In this document: positions 19,043 through 30,340 of the stretch, piece by piece
Layout of the letters: every line of letters begins with the position of its first letter
Numbering within the stretch: the stretch's first letter is position 1
Assembly (NCBI RefSeq): GCF_904846675.1
Contig: NZ_CAJHBT010000005.1
Coordinates: 1 to 64,000 of the forward strand
Direction: 5' to 3'
Origin: Psychrobacter urativorans
GTDB lineage: Bacteria; Pseudomonadota; Gammaproteobacteria; Pseudomonadales; Moraxellaceae
Length of the DNA: 64,000 nt
The notes under the pieces: model-generated
Seen by the model: the letters and a program-made list of their open reading frames with translations, nothing else
What the model was told of the DNA's origin: nothing
The model's database searches: none
Program-made: the position numbers and the translations under genes

Positions 19043-19676
19043 AAGCGGTGGCTTTCATGCGATTGGCCATCCAGCGCATAGTATGGCGAACAGGCGGGGA
19101 CAATGCTGCGCCGCCATTTGCGAGTGCTAACTCACGGTGATGTAACTCTTCAATATCCATTTGCGCCAGTATTTCTCGTGAGCGCGTATCTTGCGGCGGC
19201 AGCTGTCCGATATGGTCTTGTAAATGCTCGCTAACCTGCGCTTCGGTCTCAGCGACAAACCCCAAGCTAAACTCGTTAGAAACTGCCCCTGCTACTGCCC
19301 CAAGGCCAAATGACATGCCATACCATAGCGGCGTAAATATGCTTGGATGACTTCCCAACTCGTCTAAACGGGTTTCACACCAAACTAAATGATCCACTTC
19401 TTCCTGCGCTGATTGTTGCATGGCTTGCTTAACGTCATTGTCTTTGGCGCTAAACGCTTGACCATGATACAACCCTTGTGCACAGACCTCGCCTGTATGG
19501 TTAATACGCATCAGCCCCGCTACATGGCGCGCCTCGGTAATGCTCAGTTCAGGAATCTTATCGTTACTGACCGGAAGGGGGCGCGTGCTAGGGTTTGAGT
19601 GGTGCACAACCGCCCGCAGCGCCTTATCAACGCCAAGTAATAAGTGATCAACTTTGGATAAGGAAGGCAGTGCCAT
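19032..19676 (-). CDS. coq7: Demethoxyubiquinone hydroxylase Coq7
   Basis: Coq7 is a membrane-associated di-iron monooxygenase that performs the C6 hydroxylation late in ubiquinone synthesis. The 214-residue product has the iron-ligand motifs in order: NHTGEVCAQ, EEVDHLVW (ExxH) and, near the end, EELHHRELA (ExxH). The start has AGGAG six bases upstream. The C-terminus falls on the first unit of a tandem repeat but is not extended by it. The downstream MFS gene is transcribed the same way after a 263-bp spacer, so coq7 is probably its own unit. Confidence 0.95.
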   Translation of the reverse strand: MALPSLSKVDHLLLGVDKALRAVVHHSNPSTRPLPVSNDKIPELSITEARHVAGLMRINHTGEVCAQGLYHGQAFSAKDNDVKQAMQQSAQEEVDHLVWCETRLDELGSHPSIFTPLWYGMSFGLGAVAGAVSNEFSLGFVAETEAQVSEHLQDHIGQLPPQDTRSREILAQMDIEELHHRELALANGGAALSPPVRHTMRWMANRMKATAYHL

Positions 19677-19939
19677 AGTTAGCTCCTGATGGTAGTGTTC
19701 ATAACGGCTTTATTTATGATGAATAAAAAGTCATATTTTATAATATAACCTTGATACTGTTAGCTTAAATCTATTAATAGCCATTACTATAGCAAACAAT
19801 CCTAATTATCGGCATGAAAATTGTCAGCTTACTGATATTTATCTGTCACACGTGTAACTGTCTATCTATTTAGCGCCCTTTACCGTAGAACTGGTGGCTT
19901 CTTATTATTAACTTGTTTTATTAATTTGGTTTTATAAAA

Positions 19940-21289
19940 TTAGTCTTGTGGACTCGCCACGTTATCATGTGTTTGTACGACTGCATTTTTTAGATATTTA
20001 TTGAGCTTCATATATAAAAATAAACCAAAAACAATGTTGATTAAACCGGTGACTAAAAATAACTGCGGCAGCGTCATGCTCAAGCTATTTAATAGTACAA
20101 TCGCAAAAATGGCCGAGCTGACCATAAAGATGGCGTTAAATATATTATTCGCACCGACGATGCGTGCGCGGTGACTTTTGGGTGCATACGCCTGCATCGA
20201 AGCGTATAGGGGCACAATATATAAGCCGCCACTAAAACCTAAGAAGAATAAGTCAGCAAATACGCGCCAGCTACCCGTTATATTGAATAAATCGCTGATA
20301 CCTAATAGGGAATTGGTATCAACACTATTAAAATTAATATTCAATCCCGATAAAGAAAAGTATAAATCAATGGCAAAAACACTTAAACCGGCAATCCCAA
20401 AAGGTAATAAGCGCAAACTAACCTGATTTTTGGTTAAGCTTTTACACAGTAATGAGCCAATAGAAACGCCAACTGAGAATAAAGTCAGCAGAAAAATAAC
20501 CACCGATTCATCACCGTGTAAAATGACCTTACTAAATTCCGGCGTTTGAGTCAAAAACGTCGCGCCATAAAACCAAAACCAGCTATTACCCAAAATCACA
20601 AAGAATAAAAATGGCAATGAATATAAATAGCGCACCGTCGCCAAGCTGGTCGTAATAATATTCCAGTTGATGGTTAGATTGGGCTGCATCGCTGGCATAC
20701 TGGGAATAGAGCGTGCTGCCACATAACCCAATACTGCCACTATCAACACAACCGCGCTCACCCAATATAATGGTTGCAGCAGCTGCGTTAACACGCCAGC
20801 TATAATCATACCCAGCAAAATCGCTAGCGACGTACCCATTTGAAACAACGCATTGGCACCGACCAGCTCATCTTCTTTCATCGCTTGCGGCAAATAAGCA
20901 TATTTAATAGGCCCAAAAAAGGTAGATTGTGTACCCATTAAAAATAAGGCCACAAACAAGAGCGCATACCACTCAAATACAAAGCCCACCGCTGCAATTA
21001 CCATGATTCCTAGTTCTAGCAGTTTAACAAGGTGGGTTAGCTTCGACTTTTCAAACTTATCAGCAATTTGTCCTGCTAATGCCGAGAATAAGAAATAGGG
21101 CAAAATAAACAGCATCGCCGCCAAGTTATTCAAAATACTAACTTCTACCCCCAACTGACTGGCAGCGGTGTAGGTCAACACTAATATTAGCGCTTGCTTA
21201 AAAATATTGTCGTTGAACGCACCCAAAAACTGGGTAAAAAACATAGCGCTAAAACGGCGACGCTTGAATAACTGAAACTGGTTTGCCAT
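19940..21289 (-). CDS. MFS transporter, LplT-like
   Basis: This 449-residue protein has about 12 hydrophobic helices and the N-terminal signature FFTQFLGAFNDNIFKQALI, typical of the LplT/lysophospholipid-transporter branch of the major facilitator superfamily. In Enterobacteria LplT flips lysophospholipids inward for re-acylation by Aas. Here no acyltransferase domain or gene adjoins, so the substrate is inferred only from similarity. AGGAG lies five bases before the ATG. It is divergent from tamA across a 437-bp region. Confidence 0.85.
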   Translation of the reverse strand: MANQFQLFKRRRFSAMFFTQFLGAFNDNIFKQALILVLTYTAASQLGVEVSILNNLAAMLFILPYFLFSALAGQIADKFEKSKLTHLVKLLELGIMVIAAVGFVFEWYALLFVALFLMGTQSTFFGPIKYAYLPQAMKEDELVGANALFQMGTSLAILLGMIIAGVLTQLLQPLYWVSAVVLIVAVLGYVAARSIPSMPAMQPNLTINWNIITTSLATVRYLYSLPFLFFVILGNSWFWFYGATFLTQTPEFSKVILHGDESVVIFLLTLFSVGVSIGSLLCKSLTKNQVSLRLLPFGIAGLSVFAIDLYFSLSGLNINFNSVDTNSLLGISDLFNITGSWRVFADLFFLGFSGGLYIVPLYASMQAYAPKSHRARIVGANNIFNAIFMVSSAIFAIVLLNSLSMTLPQLFLVTGLINIVFGLFLYMKLNKYLKNAVVQTHDNVASPQD

Positions 21290-21726
21290 AAGGGCTCCTA
21301 TAGGCGGGCAGTATCGAAGGGGGTAGACGAATTAAATATATAAAGCAAAGCTAGTAAGTAGCATTATTATTAAGTACTGTTATTATCAATTGCTAGTAAT
21401 TATTGTGAATATTATCAAAAACTTATCTGAATTTAAGATAGGTTTTTCAGATATTAGGCCGTATAATAGCAAGGCCTTGCGAGAAATACATGCGCTAGAT
21501 GCTATGATTTAATAATTAACTCAGTTATGATTTGTAATTTTTACATCTCTGTATTAACCCCATGCCATAAGTTATTCACCGGTAAATTTTGATCCTATTA
21601 GTTAATAGTAGATTCAATACTATTGTTTTTGACGATATAAGTTTGAATGACAGGTTTTATAACGTTATTTATAAACGCTATTGTTGGTATCATTGTGCCG
21701 CGTGAGGTGATAGGAAATAAGTAATC
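21290..21726. other. Divergent region between MFS gene and tamA
   Basis: No gene. It holds promoters of both flanking genes. A terminator-like hairpin at 21417-21447 (AAAAACTTATCT pairing with AGATAGGTTTTT through one G-T wobble, 7-nt loop, then T-rich) sits in the middle, where no transcript is obviously ending. Confidence 0.45.
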
Positions 21727-24700
21727 ATGAGCCGTCAGCCTTTAAGTCGAGCACGCAAGTCACTATATTTGCTGCGCGTATCCCAACCCAGTCAAGATGC
21801 AATGCTCAGCGAGTGCACTCAGTATGATTATACTCATTCGCGCACACGTTTTGCCCGCACGGCGTTATTTAGTGCGCTTACTAGTAGCTTAGTTGGCTTT
21901 GGCGTTGCCCCTGCGATGGCGGCTGAGGCCAATAATCTTACAAACAGCAAGGGTAGCAATAACAGTACTAGCAACAGCTCAGTAATGGCAGACGCTGATA
22001 CCCAGCTTGATGCGGCTTTAGATGCGCTACGGCTTAAAAAAGCGGTGCAACAAGGTATCGTGGATCAGTCAGTATTAAATGATTATAACGAGCAAACTTT
22101 AGGTGGCAATTCTAAGAACAGTTCTAAAGGTCAGTCTAAAAATCAATCTAAGAATAACTCTAACGATAATTTGCAGCAACAAGCGGAAAGCGTACAGCAG
22201 CAGAGCTATCAGATGATGACCCCAGAGCAAATCGAACGTGAGCTTGCGGCTATTAATAATGTGAACAATCAAGGCAACAACAATAATAGCAATAGCGCTT
22301 TTGATGGGCCAGTTGCTACGCTAGATGGGCGGGCGTCGCCTATCGGATTAGATGTCAGCTTAGATACTGCCAATCTGCCAGCACCGACTAACCTTGACAC
22401 CCTCGGATTCGATGAAAGTGTCGCCGAGCGCACTGAAAGTGCCGAAATTATGGCGCGTCCGATCAATGTGAGCGATGCGGTCAGTAGCGGGCGTGTTGAT
22501 GTGGACGTCGATATCAATCAGCAATCGGATCCTACAAAAATATTAGCAGAGCAACAGAGTAAACCGGCACCTAATAATGATAATCCTAACAAACCGGCCG
22601 ACGCTCTGAATCCCGAAGATTACCTGCCAGATTATGAAGCAGAAACTGACAAGCAAGCGGTCACTGAAAGTGTGGAGCAAGTCTCTAAATCTAAACCTCG
22701 GGCACGTAATAGCAGTAACTTCATTAAGCGGGTTTATAATCGCTTGTTTAATAGAGGTTACATGGCCTTACCGCATATCAAAACCACTGTTTACTTACAG
22801 CAAAACCCTGCTGACAGCGATATTAGTACCGTTAATGCGCCACCAAAATTGATCAAAGCTGACGACGATATCCAGCCTATTAATAATATTAAAGCCGCGC
22901 TTGATGACATTACGGTGCAATCTGCTGCTGACTTTACTGCCGCTTTACCGCGCTTACGTCAAACGGCCCTTGAGGCCGCCCGCGCCGTTGGCTACTATGA
23001 TATTACCTTACGTCTACGTCAACCCAGCAGCGATACGATTGATGTCATTATCGAAAAGTTAGGCGAGCCGGTACGCGTTGAGAGCCGCATTGTTGATATT
23101 CGCGGCGAAGGGATTGAGCAGCCTGAATATAAAGCGCTTGAGAAAAGCCTATTACCGCAAGAAGGTGAGATATTTAATCACCGCGTCTATAAAGACAGTA
23201 AAGCGGCACTCGAATCCTTGAGTAACACGTACGGTTATTTTGATCAATATTGGCTTAATAAGTCAGTTGATATCATCTTGCCGGACAATACTGCTGACGT
23301 ATCGCTGGTTTATAATACAGGCGATCGCTATGAGTTCGATGATGTGGTGTTTTTTACTTATGATGCAGAGTCGGGTACGCTGACCCAAAACCCTGACAAA
23401 CTGCCGGTTGAGCTGTCATTATTACGCCAGTTATTCAACTTCAAAGAAGGCGACCCATTTTATCGCCCTGACATTGCCAAATTTAGTAATGATTTATCCG
23501 CAACCCGCTATTTCAATACTGTCAACGTTGAGACCATTGTTCCACCCGATGAGCTTAGCGAAACCAGCACCTTAGCATTTGATAATGCGCCAAGCACTGA
23601 TGACCCTAGCGCTATAGACAGTGATGTGAATAGTGACGGTTCGCGTGATGCCTCGAATACAGACGATATTAGCAGCGCCAATACAAATAATGGTAATACG
23701 GACAGCAATACCCGTACTGCTAATAGCGTTGATGGTGACACTAATACTGATAACGACGATACTGAAGACAGCGCCAATAACAGTGCTGATGACCAGATTG
23801 AGGCCAATAGGGCCGCTAATGTTGATGAAGAAGATATCGCGCCCATTGAGTTTGAAGTGGATGAAGAAACTCACGACAAGCTCCTCGCTATTAAACAAAA
23901 AGCGGATCGCTTAAGCCGTTTGCCAACCGATCGCGTACTGGACGAAAAAACAAGTGCCACCGACAGTATTTTAGGTAAAATCAGTGACTCTATTAGTAAA
24001 GTGGCCAAAAAAGTATTTCCTGATGAAGATATATTAATCTCTGATGAGAACTTCGTCCCACCAACGCTTGAAGGGCGTAAAACCCCAGAGCAAGTGCAAG
24101 CCCGCAAAAAAATACCGCTTTATGTGTTCGTTTCCGCCGATAAGCCGCGTGATGCTCAAGTAGGTATCGGTTATGGTACCGATACCGGTGTGCGGGCGAC
24201 CACGAAGGTTGATTATAATTTGATCAATCGTAAAGGTTATCAAGCAGGGGCAGAGCTTGCAGTATCACGAATTAATAAAAATGCCACTGTTTATGCTAGC
24301 AGACCGTGGAAGCATCCGCTCAATGATAAGTTAGAAGCACGTCTGACCTATGAAGAAGAAATCATCGATCAAGGTGAAGGTAACTTTGATTTATCGACCA
24401 AAACTTTAAAGGCCGCATTGGCGCGCAATATTCATCGTGAAAATGGCTGGGATCGCAGTTATGTTGTCCGCTACCGCTTAGATGAGCTGGAGACGGGTGT
24501 CGATGATGCCGATTTAGAGGATTTACCGGTTCGCTTTATCTCATCTAAGCCGAAACAAAAAGCACTATTATTTGGCTATGGACTGAGTAAAACCACCGTT
24601 GATAATGTGGCCAATCCGACTCGCGGTTATCGCCAATATTATGGTGTTGAAGCCGGCGCAGATAAAGCGCTTAGTGATACTGACATGGCGATTGCTCGTG

Positions 24701-25143
24701 CGGGTATTAGCGGTATTTATAGCTTCGGTGAGGGTGATAAGCATCAAGTGATTGGTAGTCTCAACGGCGGCTATATATGGGCCGATGACTTCAATGAAGT
24801 GCCCTATAAATTACGCTTCTTTGCGGGCGGTGACCAAAGTATTCGTGGCTACGATTATAATAGTCTGTCGCCGATAGAAAAAGGCTATCTAACTGGCGGG
24901 CAAATACTCGCCGTTGGTAGCGCTGAATACAACTATGAGTTTAAACCAGGTTTCCGCGGTGCATTATTTAGCGATGTCGGTAATGCTTACGATAAAGACT
25001 TCAAAGCTGATACTAAGGTTGGCGTCGGCGTTGGTATTCGCTGGGCATCACCCGTTGGCGTCGTGCGTGTCGATGTTGCAGCTGGCGTGACAGAAGATAG
25101 TATTCCAGTTAGACTGCACTTCTTTATTGGCTCGCCTTTATAA
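21727..25143 (+). CDS. tamA: Translocation and assembly module outer-membrane protein TamA
   Basis: TamA is an Omp85-family barrel that works with TamB in outer-membrane protein insertion and phospholipid transport. The 1138-residue product has a long N-region and signal ending APAMA (near residue 65). An Asn/Ser/Gln-rich low-complexity region of about 270 residues follows, then POTRA domains from about residue 345. A second acidic Asp/Asn/Ser-rich insert lies at about residues 618-704. The C-terminal barrel has RFFAGGDQSIRGYDYNSLSP and the terminal strand LHFFIGSPL. E. coli TamA is about 577 residues, so roughly half of this protein is extra low-complexity sequence. tamB follows after 153 bp. 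Confidence 0.92.
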   Translation: MSRQPLSRARKSLYLLRVSQPSQDAMLSECTQYDYTHSRTRFARTALFSALTSSLVGFGVAPAMAAEANNLTNSKGSNNSTSNSSVMADADTQLDAALDALRLKKAVQQGIVDQSVLNDYNEQTLGGNSKNSSKGQSKNQSKNNSNDNLQQQAESVQQQSYQMMTPEQIERELAAINNVNNQGNNNNSNSAFDGPVATLDGRASPIGLDVSLDTANLPAPTNLDTLGFDESVAERTESAEIMARPINVSDAVSSGRVDVDVDINQQSDPTKILAEQQSKPAPNNDNPNKPADALNPEDYLPDYEAETDKQAVTESVEQVSKSKPRARNSSNFIKRVYNRLFNRGYMALPHIKTTVYLQQNPADSDISTVNAPPKLIKADDDIQPINNIKAALDDITVQSAADFTAALPRLRQTALEAARAVGYYDITLRLRQPSSDTIDVIIEKLGEPVRVESRIVDIRGEGIEQPEYKALEKSLLPQEGEIFNHRVYKDSKAALESLSNTYGYFDQYWLNKSVDIILPDNTADVSLVYNTGDRYEFDDVVFFTYDAESGTLTQNPDKLPVELSLLRQLFNFKEGDPFYRPDIAKFSNDLSATRYFNTVNVETIVPPDELSETSTLAFDNAPSTDDPSAIDSDVNSDGSRDASNTDDISSANTNNGNTDSNTRTANSVDGDTNTDNDDTEDSANNSADDQIEANRAANVDEEDIAPIEFEVDEETHDKLLAIKQKADRLSRLPTDRVLDEKTSATDSILGKISDSISKVAKKVFPDEDILISDENFVPPTLEGRKTPEQVQARKKIPLYVFVSADKPRDAQVGIGYGTDTGVRATTKVDYNLINRKGYQAGAELAVSRINKNATVYASRPWKHPLNDKLEARLTYEEEIIDQGEGNFDLSTKTLKAALARNIHRENGWDRSYVVRYRLDELETGVDDADLEDLPVRFISSKPKQKALLFGYGLSKTTVDNVANPTRGYRQYYGVEAGADKALSDTDMAIARAGISGIYSFGEGDKHQVIGSLNGGYIWADDFNEVPYKLRFFAGGDQSIRGYDYNSLSPIEKGYLTGGQILAVGSAEYNYEFKPGFRGALFSDVGNAYDKDFKADTKVGVGVGIRWASPVGVVRVDVAAGVTEDSIPVRLHFFIGSPL

Positions 25144-25296
25144 ACGACTAATAAATAAGTAACTGCTAAGCTTAATAGTCTGTAACGACAGCCATATACT
25201 GTGCATGAGTGTTATGAAGAGCTATCATTAAAAACTATTAGCCCCATTCATTATGTGCTATTAATAGTGGGCTGATGCCGAACCCTTTTAACCCAG

Positions 25297-28200
25297 TTGA
25301 GTGCCATATTGAACAATCAGATCCCGCCTCCTAACGAACCACCGGTTGAAGATCCAGCACAAAGAGATGCCCGTGCGGTACGCCGCTGGTATCCGCTGCC
25401 TTTTGTGCTCAAGTTATTGGTACTGATTGTTATCTTGCTGGTTATTATGTTCGCGGCATTTTATTATATTGCTGGTACTGACTCGGGCACTAAATTCATA
25501 TTAGAAAAAATCAGTGATGAGGCCGGTATTGAGTTTAAATATGGTAGCGGCAATCTGCGTGATGGTATTTGGGTGACAGATATCGATATTGAGGCGACTG
25601 ATGAGCTAGAGATATTAGTCGATAAGGCTTATGTCAAAATTGGCTGGCGTGCAGTTTTTGCAAAAGAAGTGCATCTGCGTGATGCAGATATTCAACGTAT
25701 TGAGATTATCAATAAAAAACCACCGACTGGTGAGCCCTTCGACTATAAAACCTTACAGCTGCCGTTAAATCTGCGCTTTGATAATGCAAAAATAAAAACC
25801 ATCGTTTATAAGCAAGTCACTAAAGAGCCGATGGTCATTCATGATATCACCGTCCGTGATTTAACTTGGGTGGGTACTAAGGTTACTATTGGACGTGGCA
25901 ACTTGCATTATGGAGATATCGTCAAAATCAGCGCCTTAAAAGGCAATATTGACTTGCAAGGCGATTATGCACTCGATTTGACCGCGATTGCTGAAGTTAG
26001 TGCCTTAGAAAAAGCCTACGTCGATCCACTTGATATCACGGCAACGGGTAGTTTAAAACGAACAGTCGGTAAGATTCGCAGCCGTTATAATGAAGGCGAT
26101 GTGCGCGGTGAAGTTGTGGTTCAAGGCTTGGATGAAGGTGCACCATTCCAAGCCAAACTGCAATGGGATGATATTCTAATCCCTTATGCCGATGCGCAAA
26201 ATATCCATCTTAAAAGTGGTTTGGTAACTGCTGATGGTGTCCTCTCAGAAATTCGTCTACGTATCAATACTGAGCTGACTGCCAAAGACATTCCATCAGG
26301 ACATTACCAAGGCCGCGCAGTGATTGCTGATAGTCAGTTGCGTGTTGACCGTCTTAATGCCAACGTTCCTGCTGGCCGTTTATTGCTGCAAGGTATTTTA
26401 GATTGGAAAAGCAGCTTCGATGCCAAAGTATTGGCGACGGGCAGTAACTTTGATATTCGTAAAGCCATTCCTAACGATTATGCTGACTATAAAGCCTATG
26501 CCCCGCAAAGGCTCAATGGCAAGCTATCTGTACATTATCAACAAAAAAATACCACAGGTAATTTACAGCTCAATGCTGACTTGCGCCAGCGTGACGGCGA
26601 GCATGTTAATGCCAAAATTATACGTGGCAAAAAGCCAGTAAAATCTAAGCAAAAAGCACCTTGGTATGTTGATGCCACTTGGCAAAATATAGTGCGTAAG
26701 CAATTACCTAATATCGGTAATGTCGATAGTCCGCGCGGACAGGCCAACGTCATAGTCCGTGGTTCACGTTTATCTGTCGATGCCAACGCCTTGATTAACG
26801 AGCTCAATGTTGCGCCTAAAGGCAACTATGACGTAAAAGTACGCAAAGCGGGCAACGTCATTGATATCAACCGCCTTAATTATAAAGGTATCGTGGGCGA
26901 CTTAACTGGTAGCGGACAGGTCCAGCTCGCCACTAAAAAGCGTCCGCTGACGTGGCAGCTTGATGCGCGAACCAAAGGCTTATTACCTAAACAATATCGT
27001 AGTAATTTGCCACTAGAGCGTATTGCTGGTCGTCTCAGTGCACGTGGGCGCATGCTTAATATCAGCAAAAACCGTGTCAAAGGTCAGCGCCACATTATCA
27101 CCTTTAATAATGCTAATTTGCAGGCGCAGCTTGATGCCTCGCAAGACAGTCGTGCTATTGGTGTTACTGGTAGTGGTGATGCTAGCGTGGATATCATCGG
27201 TGGTGAACTGTCGGTATTTGATGCGCGCTTTGATGGCAATATTGATACAAAAGATGTGCCCAAAGGTCGCCTCTCGATTGATGCGGCAGGTACGCCGAAG
27301 CTTATTAGTATTCGTAAATTAAATTATGCTGGCGAGGCGGGTGCAGTGAAGGCTAAAGGCGTCGTTGATTTGCGCCAAGACATCGGCTGGACCGTTGCAG
27401 GGCGCTTTGATAATTTTAATTTAGGATACTTCCTACCCAACAATCCGGCTATTCTAACTGGTGATCTTAATACCACTGGACAGTGGCAACCTGCACCTAG
27501 AAACAGTCCGAATGCTAAAGGTAAGTTAAAGCGCTTCGCCGTTGATTTTGAAGGTGTACTGGATGCGGAACAGTTGCCAGCTGGCAACTTGACCATTGAT
27601 GCCAGCGGTGATGATCAGTTAATTCGTATTAAGCGTTTCCGCCATGTGGGCGCAGCGGGTAGTATTGATGCCAAAGGGACGGTCGATGTGCGTCAAGGGG
27701 TCGCTTGGGATATTAGCGCAGTTATGGACCGCTTTAACCTCGGCTACTTCCTAAAAGACACCCCAAGTGTCATTACTGGCTCATTAAATACTGACGGTCG
27801 CTGGACGAAAACCCAGCAAACCATCAATCTTAAACAAATCAATCTAAGCGGTATATTAAAAGGTGAGTCACTCAGTGCCAAAGGTAGCTTAGCCGCTAAA
27901 CTACATTTGCCAGAAGACTTAGCAAGTTACTTCCAGCACCTTCAAGACCAAGATGCCAAAGGGCAATATAAGCAAGTTAATGCCTTAATCGAAAGCTTAA
28001 ATGCCGATAATCTGGTGCTGCGTTGGGGCGATAATTATCTGACTGCTAATGGCAATGCCAAACAGCTCCAAGCTAAAATCAACATTACTAGCCTTGACCA
28101 GCTGTCAGATAAGCTGAGTGGTAAAGTGACGGGTGGTGCCACTTTGTCGCAACCAGCAGGACAAGCGTTACCGACTATCTATATTGATCTAATCGGTGAG

Positions 28201-30303
28201 CGCATTGCTCTACCGGGATTCATTCTGCGCCAAGGTCGGATTCACGGCAAACTGGTTAATCTTGCCAATAGCCCAAGCCAGCTAATTATCAGCGCTGAAG
28301 GCTTGGATGCGGCAGGACAAACCTTTAAAAACGTCAATGCTACCTTTAATGGGACGGAACAGGCACATATAGTGGACCTTGAGGTTGCCAATGAAGAGTT
28401 GGATATCTCGGCAAGGCTTAAAGGTGGCTTTAATCGTCAAAATCTTAGTTGGTCAGGTGCGATTGGTAAGGGTCGAGTGCAATCTAAATATGCCACTTTG
28501 AATCAATTGCAACCGGCACAATTAATCGTCGACTTGCCACAAAATCAGCAAGGCAAATCAGGTGATTTAAAAGTACAACTGGCGGCCCATTGTTGGCAAG
28601 CTGAAGATCAGACTGGCAAGCTGTGCCTACGTGAAAACCTCGTTGCCTCAGCGGCGGGTGGACAAGTTAATTTGGCAGTACAAAAGCTAGATACCTCACT
28701 ATTTTCGGTCTTCTTACCGAGTGATATTGATTGGCATGGCAAAATTGATGGTAGAGCGATTGTAGGCTGGCAACGTGGTAAGCCGCCAACTATTAATACT
28801 ACCTTGTACTCCGATAACGGTAAAATCGGTCTGATTCAAGACGGTGATGCCGAGTCGGTCACCTTACCGTATAAGCGGGTGTCGCTCATCGCGCTGTCCA
28901 TCCCTGAAGGGCTAAAGCTACGTATGGATATCAATACTGGTGGCGGAGCGCGTGGTTATGCAGAAGTCATCGTCGACCCTTATAAAACCCCGAAACCGAT
29001 TTCAGGAGCTCTGGTGCTCAATGAGCTGAACTTAGCGATATTTAAACCTTTCTTCCCCGGTATGCGGGTACTTGAAGGCAATATCACTATGGCAGGCGGC
29101 TTAGGTGGCACGCTTGATAAGCCACAGTTTTATGGTGATGTGAGGTTGGCTAATGGTCGCGTTGCGATGTTGGATTTACCAGTGAACCTAACCAAAGTGA
29201 ATGCCGATGCCAAGATTCGTGGTACTGAAGCAATTATTGATGGTAAGTTTAATAGTGGTACTGGTACCGGAACGCTGACGGGTACAGTGAACTGGCAACA
29301 AAAGCTACAAGCCAAGCTTAGCATCGTCGGTGAGCGTTTAGTATTGACCCAGCCGCCACTATTATTAGCGGAAGTTAACCCCGATATCGACATCATCGTA
29401 CGCCCAGGCGACCGTTACGTTAATATCGAAGGCGCAATTAGTGTGCCATCAGCGACCATTCGTCCACCTGAAGCCAGTGATGATATCATCACCCAAACTG
29501 AAGATGCTGTGGTGCTCGACAGACGCCTGATTGGTAATATTGATGACGTATTGGCAATATCCAAACCGTGGTCTATCAATGCCGATATCGGTATTGACTT
29601 AGGTGATGATATTAACTTTCGTGGCTTTGGTGCGGTGATTCCACTTGCCGGCGCGTTGAATATTAATCAGCGTGGACAAGGAGTAATGCGTGCTAAAGGC
29701 GTGGTCCAGGTATCACGTCGTACCAATGTTAATATTTTTGGTCAAAGTCTAGAGCTGAATTATGGGCAAGTGCGCTTTAATGGCGATGTGATGAAGCCTA
29801 ATCTGAGTATTGAAGCGGTAAAAACTATTGATGGCAAAACAGTGGGTTTACGGGTCAAAGGCAGTACTGAAAATCCCAACATTGTGGTCTTCAACAATGC
29901 AGGACTTACGCAGCAGCAAGCGATGAATGCCTTGGTTACCGGTCGTATAAATAATAGCAGCACTACCCAAATCAGTGAACAAGGCTTTAAGTCTGAGGTA
30001 ACCAATAACTTAGCTGCAGCTGGTCTAAGCTTTGGTTTGAGTGGTACTCGTAGTTTGACCAACCAAATTGGACAAGCGCTGGGTCTACAAAGCCTAACAG
30101 TTGATGCGTCGGGCAATAGTGAGGATACCAATGTTAACGTTACCGGTTATGTGACTCCTGATTTATATATTCGCTACGGCGTCGGCGTCTTTAATGCCCA
30201 AAACAGCTTATCTATTCGTTATCAGCTGACTCGCCGTATTTATGTCGAGGCAACGTCAGCTGCAGAAAATGCCGTGGATGTGGTTTATAGCTGGCAGTTT
30301 TAA
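25297..30303 (+). CDS. tamB: Translocation and assembly module inner-membrane protein TamB
   Basis: This 1668-residue AsmA-like protein has one N-terminal transmembrane helix (about residues 32-55, LKLLVLIVILLVIMFAAF). A long beta-rich periplasmic body with repeated ANV/GxLSxxG-type strands follows, then the C-terminal TamB domain ending in the aromatic-terminated VVYSWQF. TamB spans the periplasm and partners TamA, and recent work links it to phospholipid transport. The frame opens at TTG 25297; an in-frame stop lies just upstream and the next candidate is TTG 25309. No ATG fits without losing the conserved helix. No clear ribosome site is visible, so translation may depend on coupling to tamA transcript structure. 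Confidence 0.93.
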   Translation: MSAILNNQIPPPNEPPVEDPAQRDARAVRRWYPLPFVLKLLVLIVILLVIMFAAFYYIAGTDSGTKFILEKISDEAGIEFKYGSGNLRDGIWVTDIDIEATDELEILVDKAYVKIGWRAVFAKEVHLRDADIQRIEIINKKPPTGEPFDYKTLQLPLNLRFDNAKIKTIVYKQVTKEPMVIHDITVRDLTWVGTKVTIGRGNLHYGDIVKISALKGNIDLQGDYALDLTAIAEVSALEKAYVDPLDITATGSLKRTVGKIRSRYNEGDVRGEVVVQGLDEGAPFQAKLQWDDILIPYADAQNIHLKSGLVTADGVLSEIRLRINTELTAKDIPSGHYQGRAVIADSQLRVDRLNANVPAGRLLLQGILDWKSSFDAKVLATGSNFDIRKAIPNDYADYKAYAPQRLNGKLSVHYQQKNTTGNLQLNADLRQRDGEHVNAKIIRGKKPVKSKQKAPWYVDATWQNIVRKQLPNIGNVDSPRGQANVIVRGSRLSVDANALINELNVAPKGNYDVKVRKAGNVIDINRLNYKGIVGDLTGSGQVQLATKKRPLTWQLDARTKGLLPKQYRSNLPLERIAGRLSARGRMLNISKNRVKGQRHIITFNNANLQAQLDASQDSRAIGVTGSGDASVDIIGGELSVFDARFDGNIDTKDVPKGRLSIDAAGTPKLISIRKLNYAGEAGAVKAKGVVDLRQDIGWTVAGRFDNFNLGYFLPNNPAILTGDLNTTGQWQPAPRNSPNAKGKLKRFAVDFEGVLDAEQLPAGNLTIDASGDDQLIRIKRFRHVGAAGSIDAKGTVDVRQGVAWDISAVMDRFNLGYFLKDTPSVITGSLNTDGRWTKTQQTINLKQINLSGILKGESLSAKGSLAAKLHLPEDLASYFQHLQDQDAKGQYKQVNALIESLNADNLVLRWGDNYLTANGNAKQLQAKINITSLDQLSDKLSGKVTGGATLSQPAGQALPTIYIDLIGERIALPGFILRQGRIHGKLVNLANSPSQLIISAEGLDAAGQTFKNVNATFNGTEQAHIVDLEVANEELDISARLKGGFNRQNLSWSGAIGKGRVQSKYATLNQLQPAQLIVDLPQNQQGKSGDLKVQLAAHCWQAEDQTGKLCLRENLVASAAGGQVNLAVQKLDTSLFSVFLPSDIDWHGKIDGRAIVGWQRGKPPTINTTLYSDNGKIGLIQDGDAESVTLPYKRVSLIALSIPEGLKLRMDINTGGGARGYAEVIVDPYKTPKPISGALVLNELNLAIFKPFFPGMRVLEGNITMAGGLGGTLDKPQFYGDVRLANGRVAMLDLPVNLTKVNADAKIRGTEAIIDGKFNSGTGTGTLTGTVNWQQKLQAKLSIVGERLVLTQPPLLLAEVNPDIDIIVRPGDRYVNIEGAISVPSATIRPPEASDDIITQTEDAVVLDRRLIGNIDDVLAISKPWSINADIGIDLGDDINFRGFGAVIPLAGALNINQRGQGVMRAKGVVQVSRRTNVNIFGQSLELNYGQVRFNGDVMKPNLSIEAVKTIDGKTVGLRVKGSTENPNIVVFNNAGLTQQQAMNALVTGRINNSSTTQISEQGFKSEVTNNLAAAGLSFGLSGTRSLTNQIGQALGLQSLTVDASGNSEDTNVNVTGYVTPDLYIRYGVGVFNAQNSLSIRYQLTRRIYVEATSAAENAVDVVYSWQF

Positions 30304-30340
30304 AAGGGCAGTCGTTTTAGCTAACAAAAAATTATCCAAC